Source: Amycolatopsis endophytica
Lineage (GTDB): Bacteria; Actinomycetota; Actinomycetes; Mycobacteriales; Pseudonocardiaceae
DNA length: 64,000 nucleotides
Assembly (NCBI RefSeq): GCF_013410405.1
Contig: NZ_JACCFK010000002.1
Location: forward strand, 1,240,001 to 1,304,000
Direction: 5' to 3'
Below the pieces are notes generated by a model, which did no database searches, was not told the origin of the DNA, and worked only from the letters and a program-made list of their open reading frames with translations. Made by a program: the position numbers and the translations under genes. Below are positions 17,622 to 25,870 of the stretch, piece after piece (within the stretch, counting starts at the first letter, position 1; each line of letters opens with the position of its first letter).

Positions 17622-17663
17622 AACGCGGCCTGGCACGATCGTGTGCCTGTCGGGTCGCGGCCC

Positions 17664-19025
17664 TCAGACGAGGGCGGTGGTGCTCAGCGTCGCCCTGATC
17701 GGGATCTGGGCGTGGCGCTCGACGCCCGGCCTGCCCGACCCACCGTCCGGCTCGCCCCACACCACGACCACTTCGGCGCCATCGCGGGCGTCGGCCTCGT
17801 CCACCATGGCGAGCGAGCTGAACCCTCCGACGTTCGTCGTGTACGCGGCCCAGGTGGAGACGCCGACCGGGCGGTCGTCCAGCAGCACGGTGTCGTACTG
17901 GTAGGTCGAGTACACCGGCGTGGGGATGTCGAGGTACCTCGTCCGCTCGGCACCGAAAAGCCCGCCCGCCAAGGCCTTTGTGGCGTCGTCGTCGTGCCAC
18001 CGCAGCCACACCTTGCGGCGATGCGGCTCCTTCGCCTTGCGCCGCAGAGCATCCGCACCGATGAAGTCCCCGTCCAGCCGCAGCGCCCGCTCGTATCCCA
18101 GGTCCCACGGTGTGACGTAGTAGTCCTCGACACGATCGGCCACATAGCTGCCGCCGAGTGACGCGTTCGCCTCCATGGAGTCCGCGCCCAGCCATTCCCG
18201 GTAGGGACGCATGTCCTCGCCACTGTAGATCGCGGGAACGGGGATCGGGATCCATCCGGACTCGACGGTCACCGACGAATACGCGAGTGATCCTCCTTCG
18301 CGCATCCCGAACTCGGCACCGGCCTCGATCAGTGCCGCCTTCACCTCGTCCCGGTGCTCGGCGGGCCCGAAGATCTCCAGACCGGTCTTCTCCAGGCCCG
18401 GCACGCCGATCATGGTGTGGTTGAGCGCACGGACGCCGACTCCGGCGATGCTGAACTCACCGATGCGGAAGAATTTGATGTCCGGCAAGGTACCATCGGA
18501 TGCCTTTTCGACGATCCGCAGCGCGGCCGGTCCCTGCAGCTGATAGCGGAAAATCAGGCGGCGGCCGGTCTTGTTGAACAAGATCGCCTCGTCCCGGACG
18601 ATCTCGACATCGTACCCACCCTTCTCCACGTGATAGGAGAGCCAGTCGCTGCCGATCGGTCCCCCGACGACGCTGCACTCGTCATCCTCGAGTCCGAAAA
18701 GGATCGCATCGGCGATCATGTTCCCGTCCGGGGAGACCGTGATCAGCTGCTTCGCGCGGTTCCGCCCGAAGTTCGCGACCTTGTTGGCGGTGACATCGGC
18801 GAGCAACCGCTGCACGTCCGGGCCCTTGAAATACACATCGGTCATGTGGAACGACTGGTCGAAAAGCGTCGCCGTTTCCTTCCACGCCGTCTGCTCGTCC
18901 CGCCAGTTGCTGTACTCGGGCGGGATCGGAAACGGGAACTGCCCCGCCACGGAACTCCGCAGCATCGTCAGCGGATCGCCGGCCTGGCGGATCCTGCCTT
19001 CGAGGGTGTGCGCATCAGCAGCCAT
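17664..19025 (-). CDS. LigM/DesA-type tetrahydrofolate-dependent O-demethylase
   Basis: A 453-residue GcvT-fold protein of the aromatic O-demethylase branch (vanillate/3-O-methylgallate LigM, syringate DesA), which transfers a methoxy methyl group to tetrahydrofolate. The N-terminus 'YSNWRDEQTAWKETATLFDQ' and the blocks 'FRYQLQGPAALRIVEK', 'VESGWIPIPVPAIYSG', 'GGSYVADRVEDYYVTPWDLG' and 'GADALRRKAKEP' follow the LigM pattern throughout, as does the length. ATG 19025 has AAAGGGG upstream. It has its own 177-bp upstream region with GGAATT repeats. The neighbouring pabB would replenish folate, and an IclR regulator lies upstream. Which methoxy compound is used is not known; dimethylglycine-type GcvT relatives are the main alternative. 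Confidence 0.82.
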   Translation of the reverse strand: MAADAHTLEGRIRQAGDPLTMLRSSVAGQFPFPIPPEYSNWRDEQTAWKETATLFDQSFHMTDVYFKGPDVQRLLADVTANKVANFGRNRAKQLITVSPDGNMIADAILFGLEDDECSVVGGPIGSDWLSYHVEKGGYDVEIVRDEAILFNKTGRRLIFRYQLQGPAALRIVEKASDGTLPDIKFFRIGEFSIAGVGVRALNHTMIGVPGLEKTGLEIFGPAEHRDEVKAALIEAGAEFGMREGGSLAYSSVTVESGWIPIPVPAIYSGEDMRPYREWLGADSMEANASLGGSYVADRVEDYYVTPWDLGYERALRLDGDFIGADALRRKAKEPHRRKVWLRWHDDDATKALAGGLFGAERTRYLDIPTPVYSTYQYDTVLLDDRPVGVSTWAAYTTNVGGFSSLAMVDEADARDGAEVVVVWGEPDGGSGRPGVERHAQIPIRATLSTTALV

Positions 19026-19042
19026 TGCAGTGCCCCTTTCGC

Positions 19043-19070
19043 GGAATTCCGGAATTGCTTCACGGAATTT
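19043..19070. promoter_or_regulatory. GGAATT repeat cluster upstream of the O-demethylase
   Basis: Three GGAATT units begin at 19043, 19051 and 19064, including the perfect palindrome AATTCCGGAATT at 19045-19056, within 45 bp of the demethylase start. This looks like a regulator binding region. The adjacent IclR gene (19203-20054) is a candidate. Confidence 0.4.
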
Positions 19071-19202
19071 CGGGTGTTCGCGGTTGAGACCGCTCCGGCA
19101 TCCCGACGCGGTCAGATCGACCCTATGAACCACCCTGATCGGCGCCAAGCCACAAGGCGAAGACCCGCGATACACCTTCCGAAGCATCGCGCGAGCCGTG
19201 GG

Positions 19203-20054
19203 TCAGCGGCGGTCCGTGGTGGTGCCGGGCACCGGATCGGGAACCGAGATTCCCGGTGCGCTCAAAACGATCGGATGGGTCGTGATGGTGCGTTCGATCG
19301 TGCCCGCGCAGTCCCGCAGGCGCGGAAGCACCGAGCCGAACAGGGTTTCGTCGTCGACCCGGCCGGTGTGGGTGCCGATCGTGACCGCGGCGACGACCGT
19401 GCCCGTCATGTCGTGGAGCGGCACCGCGACGCTGCGGACCCCCTCTTCGAGCTCCTGGTCGATCATCGCCCAGCCGCGTTCGCGCGTCTCGGCGACGGCG
19501 GCGGCCAGCTCGGCCCGGTCGGTGGTGGTGCGGGCGGTGTAGGCGACCGGCGGGAAGCGGTCGAGGTACCCGGCCAGCTCGCCGGGGGTGAGCCCGGTCA
19601 GCAGCGCGCGGCCGACCGCCGACGCGGCAGCCGGTACCCGGGCCCCGGGCGCCAACCTGATCGACATCACGCTCCGGACCGCGGCGCGGGCGAGGAACAC
19701 CGCGCTGTCGCCGTCGAGGACGGCCAGCGAGCAGGAGTGCTCGACGGCCTGCGCGGTGTCCTCGAGGTAGGGCTGCACCAGCTCGGGGAACGTCGCCGAA
19801 GCGACCGTCGCGTAACCGAGTTCGAGAACCTTGGCGGTCAGCCGGTACCGGCTGCCGGTGGACTCGACATAGCCGAGGGAGGCGAGCGTGCGCAGCAGCC
19901 TGCGCGCCGTCGCCCGGTCGAACCCGCGGCCGGCCGCGACGTCGGTCACGGACAGTTCGGCCCGGTCGGCGGAGAAGCAGGTCAGGACGTCCAGGACCCG
20001 GTCGAACGTGCGCACGAAAGGGCCGAGGGTAGGAGTGCCGTCACCGTCGGCCAT
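19203..20054 (-). CDS. IclR-family regulator (PcaR/PobR-like)
   Basis: A 283-residue IclR protein. The winged helix ('LSVTDVAAGRGFDRATARRL', about residues 34-53) and the GAF-like effector domain ('AAASAVGRALLTGL', 'GVRSVAVPLHDMTG') are complete. The 'FDRATARR' recognition helix resembles protocatechuate-pathway regulators such as PcaR. ATG 20054 has GGAGAC upstream. It is the last gene of an FAD oxidoreductase-MHS-IclR operon (17 bp after the MHS stop), and 177 bp before the O-demethylase. It may control both. Confidence 0.9.
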   Translation of the reverse strand: MADGDGTPTLGPFVRTFDRVLDVLTCFSADRAELSVTDVAAGRGFDRATARRLLRTLASLGYVESTGSRYRLTAKVLELGYATVASATFPELVQPYLEDTAQAVEHSCSLAVLDGDSAVFLARAAVRSVMSIRLAPGARVPAAASAVGRALLTGLTPGELAGYLDRFPPVAYTARTTTDRAELAAAVAETRERGWAMIDQELEEGVRSVAVPLHDMTGTVVAAVTIGTHTGRVDDETLFGSVLPRLRDCAGTIERTITTHPIVLSAPGISVPDPVPGTTTDRR

Positions 20055-20071
20055 GTCTCCGCGCCTTTCGA

Positions 20072-21388
20072 TCAGTGGCTCTCCGATGCTGCCGACATTT
20101 CACCACGCTCGGGCGCCGGGTCGGCGCTCCGGGTTTCCGGACTGGCGAAGACAGCGGCGGCGGACGCGAGCGCCGTGCCGACGACGAACACGCCAACGGC
20201 CCAGTAGGAGCCGGCCGCGGCGAGCAGGGCCGTGGCGATCAGCGGGGTGAAACCGGCGAGCGGGTCCGAGGCCGAGCGGGCCAGGTTCACGCCGCTGTTG
20301 CGTACCCGCGGGTCGAACATCTCGGCCAGGTAGGCCCCGGACACCGAGAGCGCGATCTTGACGCCGATCCCGTAGGTCAGCACCAGCGCCAGTACCACGA
20401 GCACCGGGTTGCGGGTCTGGAGCAGCCAGAAGAAGGGAAACCCGAGCGCCGCGACGAGCAGCAGGCCGGTAAGGAACACGGGGCGGCGCCCCCACCGGTC
20501 GGCGCCCCGGCCGGCGAGCGGGATCACCGCGAGTCCGACGAGGTTCGCGATCAGCACGCCGGTCAGGGCAGGCGCGGCCGGCATGTCCAGTTCGCTCGTG
20601 CAGTAGGAGATCGCGAACACGTTGAAGATCTGTCCGCCGACGGCGTCGGTGGACCGCGCCAGCGCGGCGAGGCCGACACGCCCGCGGTGCGTGGTGAGCA
20701 ACTCGCGGATCGGGCTGCGCGTCACCGTTCCGGACCTGCGAAGCTCGGTGAACTCGGGCGACTCGTCGACCCGCAGCCGGACGTAGAGGCCGACGACCAC
20801 CAGCGCGAACCCGACCAGGAACGGGACGCGCCAGCCCCAGGCGAGGAACGCCTCCCGCGGCAGACCGGACAGCGCGGCGAACACCCCGGTGCCGAGCAGG
20901 ATGCCCAGCGACACCCCGAAAGCCGGGATGCTGGACAGCAGGCCACGTTGCCGCGGTGTCGCGTATTCGGCGCTCATCGTGACGGCCGTGCCGTACTCGG
21001 CTCCGGCGCCGATGCTCTGCAGCAGCCGCAGCAGGACGAGCAGAATCGGCGCGAGCGCGCCCACCTGGGCGTAAGTCGGAAGCAGGCCGATGCATCCGGT
21101 GGCGACGCCCATCAGGATCAGGCAGATCACCATCACGTTCTTGCGCCCGATGGTGTCACCCCACCGCGCGAGCACGACACCGGCGACGGGACGGAGGACG
21201 AAGCCGATCGCGTAGGTGGCGAACGCGGCGAGCGTTCCGGCCAGCGCGCTCGCCGTGGGAAAGAACAGCGCACCGAACGCCAGCGAGGTCGCGGTGCCGT
21301 AGATGTAGAAGTCGTACCACTCCAGGACGGTGCCGATGAGATTCGAGGCGATCGCGCGGGTGCGGCCGCGCGTGGACGGCTGGGTCAC
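20072..21388 (-). CDS. MHS-type MFS transporter
   Basis: A 438-residue metabolite:H+ symporter with 'EWYDFYIYGTATSLAFG' (about residues 20-36) and 'ARWGDTIGRK' in loop 2-3. GTG 21388 has GGAGG nearby. It lies 39 bp after an FAD oxidoreductase and 17 bp before an IclR regulator. The PcaR-like regulator and adjacent LigM-type demethylase make an aromatic acid a reasonable substrate, but this is inference. It is the third MHS carrier in the window. Confidence 0.92.
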   Translation of the reverse strand: MTQPSTRGRTRAIASNLIGTVLEWYDFYIYGTATSLAFGALFFPTASALAGTLAAFATYAIGFVLRPVAGVVLARWGDTIGRKNVMVICLILMGVATGCIGLLPTYAQVGALAPILLVLLRLLQSIGAGAEYGTAVTMSAEYATPRQRGLLSSIPAFGVSLGILLGTGVFAALSGLPREAFLAWGWRVPFLVGFALVVVGLYVRLRVDESPEFTELRRSGTVTRSPIRELLTTHRGRVGLAALARSTDAVGGQIFNVFAISYCTSELDMPAAPALTGVLIANLVGLAVIPLAGRGADRWGRRPVFLTGLLLVAALGFPFFWLLQTRNPVLVVLALVLTYGIGVKIALSVSGAYLAEMFDPRVRNSGVNLARSASDPLAGFTPLIATALLAAAGSYWAVGVFVVGTALASAAAVFASPETRSADPAPERGEMSAASESH

Positions 21389-21427
21389 CGTTGACCTCCA
21401 GGTTCAGGTGCCGGTCGGGGGTTGCGT

Positions 21428-22837
21428 TCAGCGGTGGGCCGCTTCGGTGAGCGGCGCGGCGGCGGATGGCCGGTCGACGATGGCGCCCTGACCCCTGAGC
21501 ACCGTGCGGATGCGGTCGGCGGGTACGAGGCGCGGGAGCACTCCGAGATCCGCGGCGAGCGCGGCCGCGACACCGGCGGCGTGGCCGGTGGCCATGGCGG
21601 TGCCCATGTGCCGGGCCGCACCCATCGCGGTCCCGGTCGCGGACAGGCAGCGGCCCGCGACGAGCAGACCGTCGACCTCCAGCGGCAGGAGGCTGCGGTA
21701 GGGCACCGAGAACGGAGCGGGCGGTTCAACGAGCCGGAGCCCGCTGGCGTTGTCGTGCACGTCCAGCGGGCCGCCGGCCTGCGCGATGGCGTCGGGGAAC
21801 TGCGTCCCCGCCAGGACGTCCGCTTCGGTGAGCAGGTAGTCGCCGACGATCCGCCACGTCTCCCGCACTCCGATCCAGGGCGCCAGCGCCGAGAGGTGAG
21901 CGCGTTCGAATCCGGGCACGGTGCGGCGGAGGAAGGTGAGCACGGATCGCACCTGTGCGCGTCCGGCGATCTCGGCCCGGCTCAGGTCCTGGCTGTCCGC
22001 TCCGTCGAGACCGGTGACCCTGGTCATCAGGATGAACGCGTCGTCGCCGTGCGGGGCACTGACCACCGAGAGCAGTTGCTGGGCCAGTTCACCGGTCTCG
22101 ACCCCGAGCCTGGCCAGCCGCCGCTTCTCGGCCCTGTCCAGCGCCCGGAACCGCTGGGTATCCACACTGGACAGTCGCGCCATCATGGTCATGGGCTGGC
22201 GTTCCCGCCGGTCGTGTGCCGAGTTCTCGGTGCGGCACCCGCAACGGCGGCTCACCACGGCGTTACCCGTCGCGTCCACGACCACCGGCGCGCTGACCGC
22301 CTCGGGTTCGTACAGTCCTTGCGTGACCAGGCCGTGCACCGCGCCGTCCCGGGTGACCGGGCTGACGGCCTGGGTGTGCAGCCGCACCTCGATTCCCGCT
22401 TCCGCCGCCATGTCGTCCAGGACCAGCTTGAGCACCTCCGGGTCGAAGGGGAAGGTGCGCACCCGCAGCGGGGTTTCCGCAGCCTCGGCCAGCACGTAGG
22501 GCGTGAAGCCGGTGGCGCCACCCGCGGCGACCAGCCGCTCGGTGATCTCCTTGCCGATGCCGCCGCCGACCAGCACGTCGCGCCAGTAGAAGCCCATGAA
22601 ACTCGCGACCATCGCACCGGTCGCGGTGCCACCGAGGAACGGCCCGCGTTCGACGAGCACCACCTCGGCGCCGGCGCGTGCCGCGGCGATCGCGGCACAG
22701 AACCCGGCGGGCCCGCCGCCGGCGACCACGACGTCGGCGCTGCTCCGCACCGGAAGCTCCGCGTCGGGTACGTGCACCGTGTCCTTCGCCGAAAGCTGGG
22801 GCAGTGATGCGCGCTCTGTGCGCACGTTCGTTCTCAT
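21428..22837 (-). CDS. FAD-dependent oxidoreductase (FAD_oxidored family)
   Basis: A 469-residue flavoprotein with 'ADVVVAGGGPAGFCAAIAAA' (about residues 34-53) as the FAD-binding fold, 'VVDATGNAVVSRRCGC' in the middle and 'GLLVAGRCLSATGTAMGAAR' near the C-terminus, where the second FAD contact lies. It belongs to the same family as the gene at 11345-12709 and occupies the same position, first in an operon with an MHS transporter and divergent from a regulator. ATG 22837 is the first plausible start; no good ribosome site is seen. The reaction is unknown. Confidence 0.85.
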   Translation of the reverse strand: MRTNVRTERASLPQLSAKDTVHVPDAELPVRSSADVVVAGGGPAGFCAAIAAARAGAEVVLVERGPFLGGTATGAMVASFMGFYWRDVLVGGGIGKEITERLVAAGGATGFTPYVLAEAAETPLRVRTFPFDPEVLKLVLDDMAAEAGIEVRLHTQAVSPVTRDGAVHGLVTQGLYEPEAVSAPVVVDATGNAVVSRRCGCRTENSAHDRRERQPMTMMARLSSVDTQRFRALDRAEKRRLARLGVETGELAQQLLSVVSAPHGDDAFILMTRVTGLDGADSQDLSRAEIAGRAQVRSVLTFLRRTVPGFERAHLSALAPWIGVRETWRIVGDYLLTEADVLAGTQFPDAIAQAGGPLDVHDNASGLRLVEPPAPFSVPYRSLLPLEVDGLLVAGRCLSATGTAMGAARHMGTAMATGHAAGVAAALAADLGVLPRLVPADRIRTVLRGQGAIVDRPSAAAPLTEAAHR

Positions 22838-22955
22838 AGCGCCCGAGTATGACCACCGCAACGCAGAACCACAAGGGCATGGTCCAGGTCGCGTCAGGTC
22901 GAGGTACAGTTGTGCGCAGGGCGCGCACGCTGGTCAGGAAGGGCAGGCGAACGGA

Positions 22956-23738
22956 ATGGACGAGGACCGGGCGGAACCGGAAGTCCTCGCGTCGGTCGAA
23001 CGCGGACTCGCCGTGCTCAAGGCGTTCCAGCCCGGACAGGCGGCGATGACACTCAGCGAGGTCGCCAAGGCCAGCGACCTCGACCGGGCCTCCGCGCGGC
23101 GGTTCCTCCACACCCTGCTCGCGCGCGACTACCTGCGGGCCGACGGTCAGCAGTTCCGGCTGCATCCGTCCGTGCTGGAACTGGGCAACGCCTACCTCGA
23201 AACGCTGCGGCTGCCGCGGATCGCACTGCCGCACCTGAGGAACCTGTCGGCGCGGTTCAACGAGCCGGTCTCCATGGCCGTGCTCGACGGGGACCAGGCC
23301 GTGCACGTCGCGCACGTGCCCAGCAAACGCCTGATGGCCGCCAACGCGACCATCGGGAGCACCACACCCGCCCACCGGACCGCCCTGGGACGAGCACTGC
23401 TGGCGGGCAAACCCGACGCGTGGCTGGATGGCTACCTGGCCGCGGGCCGGGCGGGCACACCGGATGATCAGCCGGACGCCGGGACACTCCGGGCGGACAT
23501 CGCCAGGGTGCGGCGAAGCGGGTGGCTCACGACCGGCAGCGAGGCCGGCGTTCGCTCGATCGCGGCCCCGGTGCACGACGCGACATGCGGCACCATCGCC
23601 GCCATCGGTATCTCCAGCCACGCCGATCGCGTGCCCGAGTCCACGCTCGTCGACACCGTGCGGCCGGCCCTGCTCGAAGCCGTCCAGCAGATCCAGCAGG
23701 CTTACCCGCGAGGAGAAAACGATGCCGATCGTCCATGA
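22956..23738 (+). CDS. IclR-family transcriptional regulator
   Basis: A 260-residue IclR protein with the HTH at about residues 32-51 ('LSEVAKASDLDRASARRFLH') and an effector domain ('TPAHRTALGRALLAGK', 'GVRSIAAPVHDATCGTIAAI'). It is divergent from the FAD oxidoreductase-MHS-IclR operon across 118 bp, which makes it a likely regulator of that operon. ATG 22956 starts the recognisable protein. Its end overlaps the start of the VOC gene by 17 bp, so the two are co-expressed. Confidence 0.9.
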   Translation: MDEDRAEPEVLASVERGLAVLKAFQPGQAAMTLSEVAKASDLDRASARRFLHTLLARDYLRADGQQFRLHPSVLELGNAYLETLRLPRIALPHLRNLSARFNEPVSMAVLDGDQAVHVAHVPSKRLMAANATIGSTTPAHRTALGRALLAGKPDAWLDGYLAAGRAGTPDDQPDAGTLRADIARVRRSGWLTTGSEAGVRSIAAPVHDATCGTIAAIGISSHADRVPESTLVDTVRPALLEAVQQIQQAYPRGENDADRP

Positions 23739-24093
23739 CGCGCTGGTCCGCGTGGAGGTCGAGGACCTGGACTCCGCGCTCGAGACCTACCGCGCACTCG
23801 CCGGCACGAACGAGGTGACCCGGTTCCGCTTCGGCGGGATCGACTTGGCGTGGGTGGGCCGGTTCCTCCTGCTTGCCGGTCCCACCGCCGAACTGGCCCT
23901 GGTGCGCCGGACCGCCACCCTGCTGGTGGAAGACATCGATGCGGCCAGGACACTCGTCGCGGACAGCGGCGGAAAGATCCTCGAAGAACCCTCCCCCGCA
24001 CCCAACGGTGCCCGCATGATCGCCCGGCACGCGGACGGAGCCGTCTTCGAATACATCGAAACCCCAGGCGCGACGAAGGCATCTGACGCCTGA
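23722..24093 (+). CDS. VOC-family (glyoxalase-like) small protein
   Basis: A 123-residue protein of vicinal-oxygen-chelate type with one beta-alpha-beta-beta-beta module per half: 'MPIVHDALVRVEVEDLDSAL' at the N-terminus and 'LLVEDIDAARTLVADSGGKI' in the second half, ending in a typical 'GAVFEYIE' strand. Members include dioxygenases, isomerases and antibiotic-binding proteins; the metal ligands here are not obvious. ATG 23722 has GAGGAG upstream and lies inside the IclR gene end. It probably belongs to the pathway controlled by that regulator. Confidence 0.75.
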   Translation: MPIVHDALVRVEVEDLDSALETYRALAGTNEVTRFRFGGIDLAWVGRFLLLAGPTAELALVRRTATLLVEDIDAARTLVADSGGKILEEPSPAPNGARMIARHADGAVFEYIETPGATKASDA

Positions 24094-24133
24094 CCTGCAC
24101 CCCGTTGCCGCGTGCCGGAGCACCAGCACCACG

Positions 24134-25732
24134 TCACCAGCCGCCGCGGAGCGCGAGGAGACGGGTCTGCAGCTCCAGCGTGAAGCGCTGGACGGGGTCG
24201 TCGAGGTCGATCGCGCACAGCGTTTCGATGCGCCGCAGCCGGTAGCGGAAGGTGTTGCGGTGCACCCGGAGCTCCGCGGCGGCCCGGGTGACGTCACCGC
24301 CCGCGTCGAAATAGCACCGCAGCGTGTCGAGGTATTCGGCGCCACGGGGCGACCCGTCGCGGCGCAGCACGTCGAGTGCGCCGTCGAGCAGGCCGGGATG
24401 CTCGACGGCCAGGTCCGCCAGTTCGGTCATCAGGACGTGCGGGCGCAGATCGGCCAGATCGGCGGTGACCGGGGCGGGCCGCGCGGCCAGCACCGTGGCG
24501 GCGCGGACGAGCGCCCGGCGTTCGGCACGGGCCTCTTCGCCGGTGCCACACGGCCGGCTGACGCAGGCCACCATTGGCACTCCGGTGCTCGTGGAGGCGC
24601 GCCGCCGCAGGCGCTCGGCGAAACCCGCCGGATCCGAACCGGTCCCGGCGGGGAACAACACGAACACCAGGTGGCCCAGGACCACGGTCGCCGCGCCCGG
24701 GTTGAGCATGCGCGCGCAGCGCGCCAGCCCCCCTTCGACGTCCGGGGTGATCGCGGGCGCGCCTGCGTGGGCACCGAGGCTCGCGAGGTGCCACCGCGGG
24801 GTGGCGGGCGTGCCGGGGCGCTCGGACAGTGCCGCCAACGATCCCGCGCCGGTCAGCAGGCCGCGCAACAGCTCGGCGCGAACGACGTCTTCGTCATCGC
24901 GGCCGGCGGGCTCGTCGATGAACCAGGCCGCGGCGGCGGCCGCCAGATCGCTCAGCACCCGCGGCGCGGAACCGGGCGTGTCGGGTCCGGGCGCGAACAC
25001 CACGTAGCCGCCGACCACCTTGCCGACGCGGATCGCCGCGGCCCACCGGGTTCCCGCACCGGGGAGGTCGAAGCGCGCGACACCGCGCACCCGCGCGAGC
25101 CGCTTGCGCAACACCTCCGGGACACGCCGGGTCAGGATCGTCTCGCTGGTGAGGTCGTCGACCACGTTCCGGCACCCGAAGGCGAGCACGCGGAGGGCGG
25201 CGTCGGTGACCACGACGGCGCCGTCCAGCGCGAGAGCCGCGCTCTCGGCCAGTTCGTAGAGCCCACCCGCGGTGGGCGTGGCGCCGTGCGCCCCGAACCG
25301 GGCTCCGGACAGCAGCGACCGCACCAGTGTGCCGATCTCGGCCCAGCCGGCCTGGTCGTTCGCCGCGAGCACCGGCACACCGGCCCGAGCGGCGGCCCCG
25401 GTGACGTCGAACTCCGGCGGCAGGCAGCCTTCGCGCACGACCAGCGCGGCAGCGCCCGCACGGCCCGCCGTCGCCAGCGCCCCGGCAAGCTCGGGCGCGG
25501 TGTGGCGGGGTGCCGTCACCAGCACCAGCTGATGGCGGCCCGGCGAGAGGCCCGGATCCCACCTCGTCACCCCGGTCAGCGGCCGGTCCAGGCCCGAAGC
25601 CGGGGCCAGCACGCTGAACCAGCCACGCCGTGAGCCCACGAGCAGCGGCAACGGGATTTCCACCGCCGCGGCCGGGAGCGGGGCCACGCCGGGGGCGGCC
25701 GGTTCTCCTGGCCGGTCATCAACGGTGGTCAT
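24134..25732 (-). CDS. PucR/CdaR-type transcriptional regulator
   Basis: A 532-residue regulator with the PucR C-terminal HTH domain ('TLRCYFDAGGDVTRAAAELR', then 'VHRNTFRYRLRRIE'), a central GGDEF-like region ('GALATAGRAGAAALVVREGC' lies in the N-terminal PucR-like part) and a long N-terminal sensing region. PucR regulators commonly activate purine, GABA or carbohydrate catabolic genes. It lies 138 bp downstream of a second PucR gene. Start is ATG 25732. It may act on the operon that ends at 25871 or on the neighbouring IclR/VOC unit; the sequence does not tell which. Confidence 0.85.
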   Translation of the reverse strand: MTTVDDRPGEPAAPGVAPLPAAAVEIPLPLLVGSRRGWFSVLAPASGLDRPLTGVTRWDPGLSPGRHQLVLVTAPRHTAPELAGALATAGRAGAAALVVREGCLPPEFDVTGAAARAGVPVLAANDQAGWAEIGTLVRSLLSGARFGAHGATPTAGGLYELAESAALALDGAVVVTDAALRVLAFGCRNVVDDLTSETILTRRVPEVLRKRLARVRGVARFDLPGAGTRWAAAIRVGKVVGGYVVFAPGPDTPGSAPRVLSDLAAAAAAWFIDEPAGRDDEDVVRAELLRGLLTGAGSLAALSERPGTPATPRWHLASLGAHAGAPAITPDVEGGLARCARMLNPGAATVVLGHLVFVLFPAGTGSDPAGFAERLRRRASTSTGVPMVACVSRPCGTGEEARAERRALVRAATVLAARPAPVTADLADLRPHVLMTELADLAVEHPGLLDGALDVLRRDGSPRGAEYLDTLRCYFDAGGDVTRAAAELRVHRNTFRYRLRRIETLCAIDLDDPVQRFTLELQTRLLALRGGW

Positions 25733-25811
25733 CGGACCGCGCTCCTTCCGTCCACGCCGCGTCGCGTTGGCGCAAGGTTAAGCACCGGCCGGAACGCCGT
25801 CAGTGGGCTCG

Positions 25812-25841
25812 CAGCACTGTCCGGGCCGCCCGGCCGTGCTG
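25812..25841. terminator. Hairpin downstream of the long catabolic operon
   Basis: A stem combining CAGCAC/GTGCTG with an inner CCGGGC/GCCCGG lies 30-59 bp after the PucR stop at 25871 on the minus strand and upstream of the next PucR gene. It is a probable terminator of the 34.3-25.9 kb operon. Confidence 0.5.
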
Positions 25842-25870
25842 TGAGCACCGCGTGTGTCCACCGCGGAGGG

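Noticed and set aside
17470..17663. A possible small gene between pabB and the demethylase
   Set aside because: The gap is occupied by the hairpin at 17591-17621; no ORF with a ribosome site is seen.
16327..18255. A 642-codon open frame extending pabB upstream
   Set aside because: Sequence before GTG 17469 is low-complexity Arg/Ala/Pro and overlaps the O-demethylase; GGAGG supports the shorter start.
17664..19025. Glycine cleavage T-protein (GcvT)
   Set aside because: The fold is shared, but the length and the blocks around 'YSNWRDEQTAWKETATLFDQ' and 'VESGWIPIPVPAIYSG' follow LigM/DesA, and no gcvH or gcvP is near.
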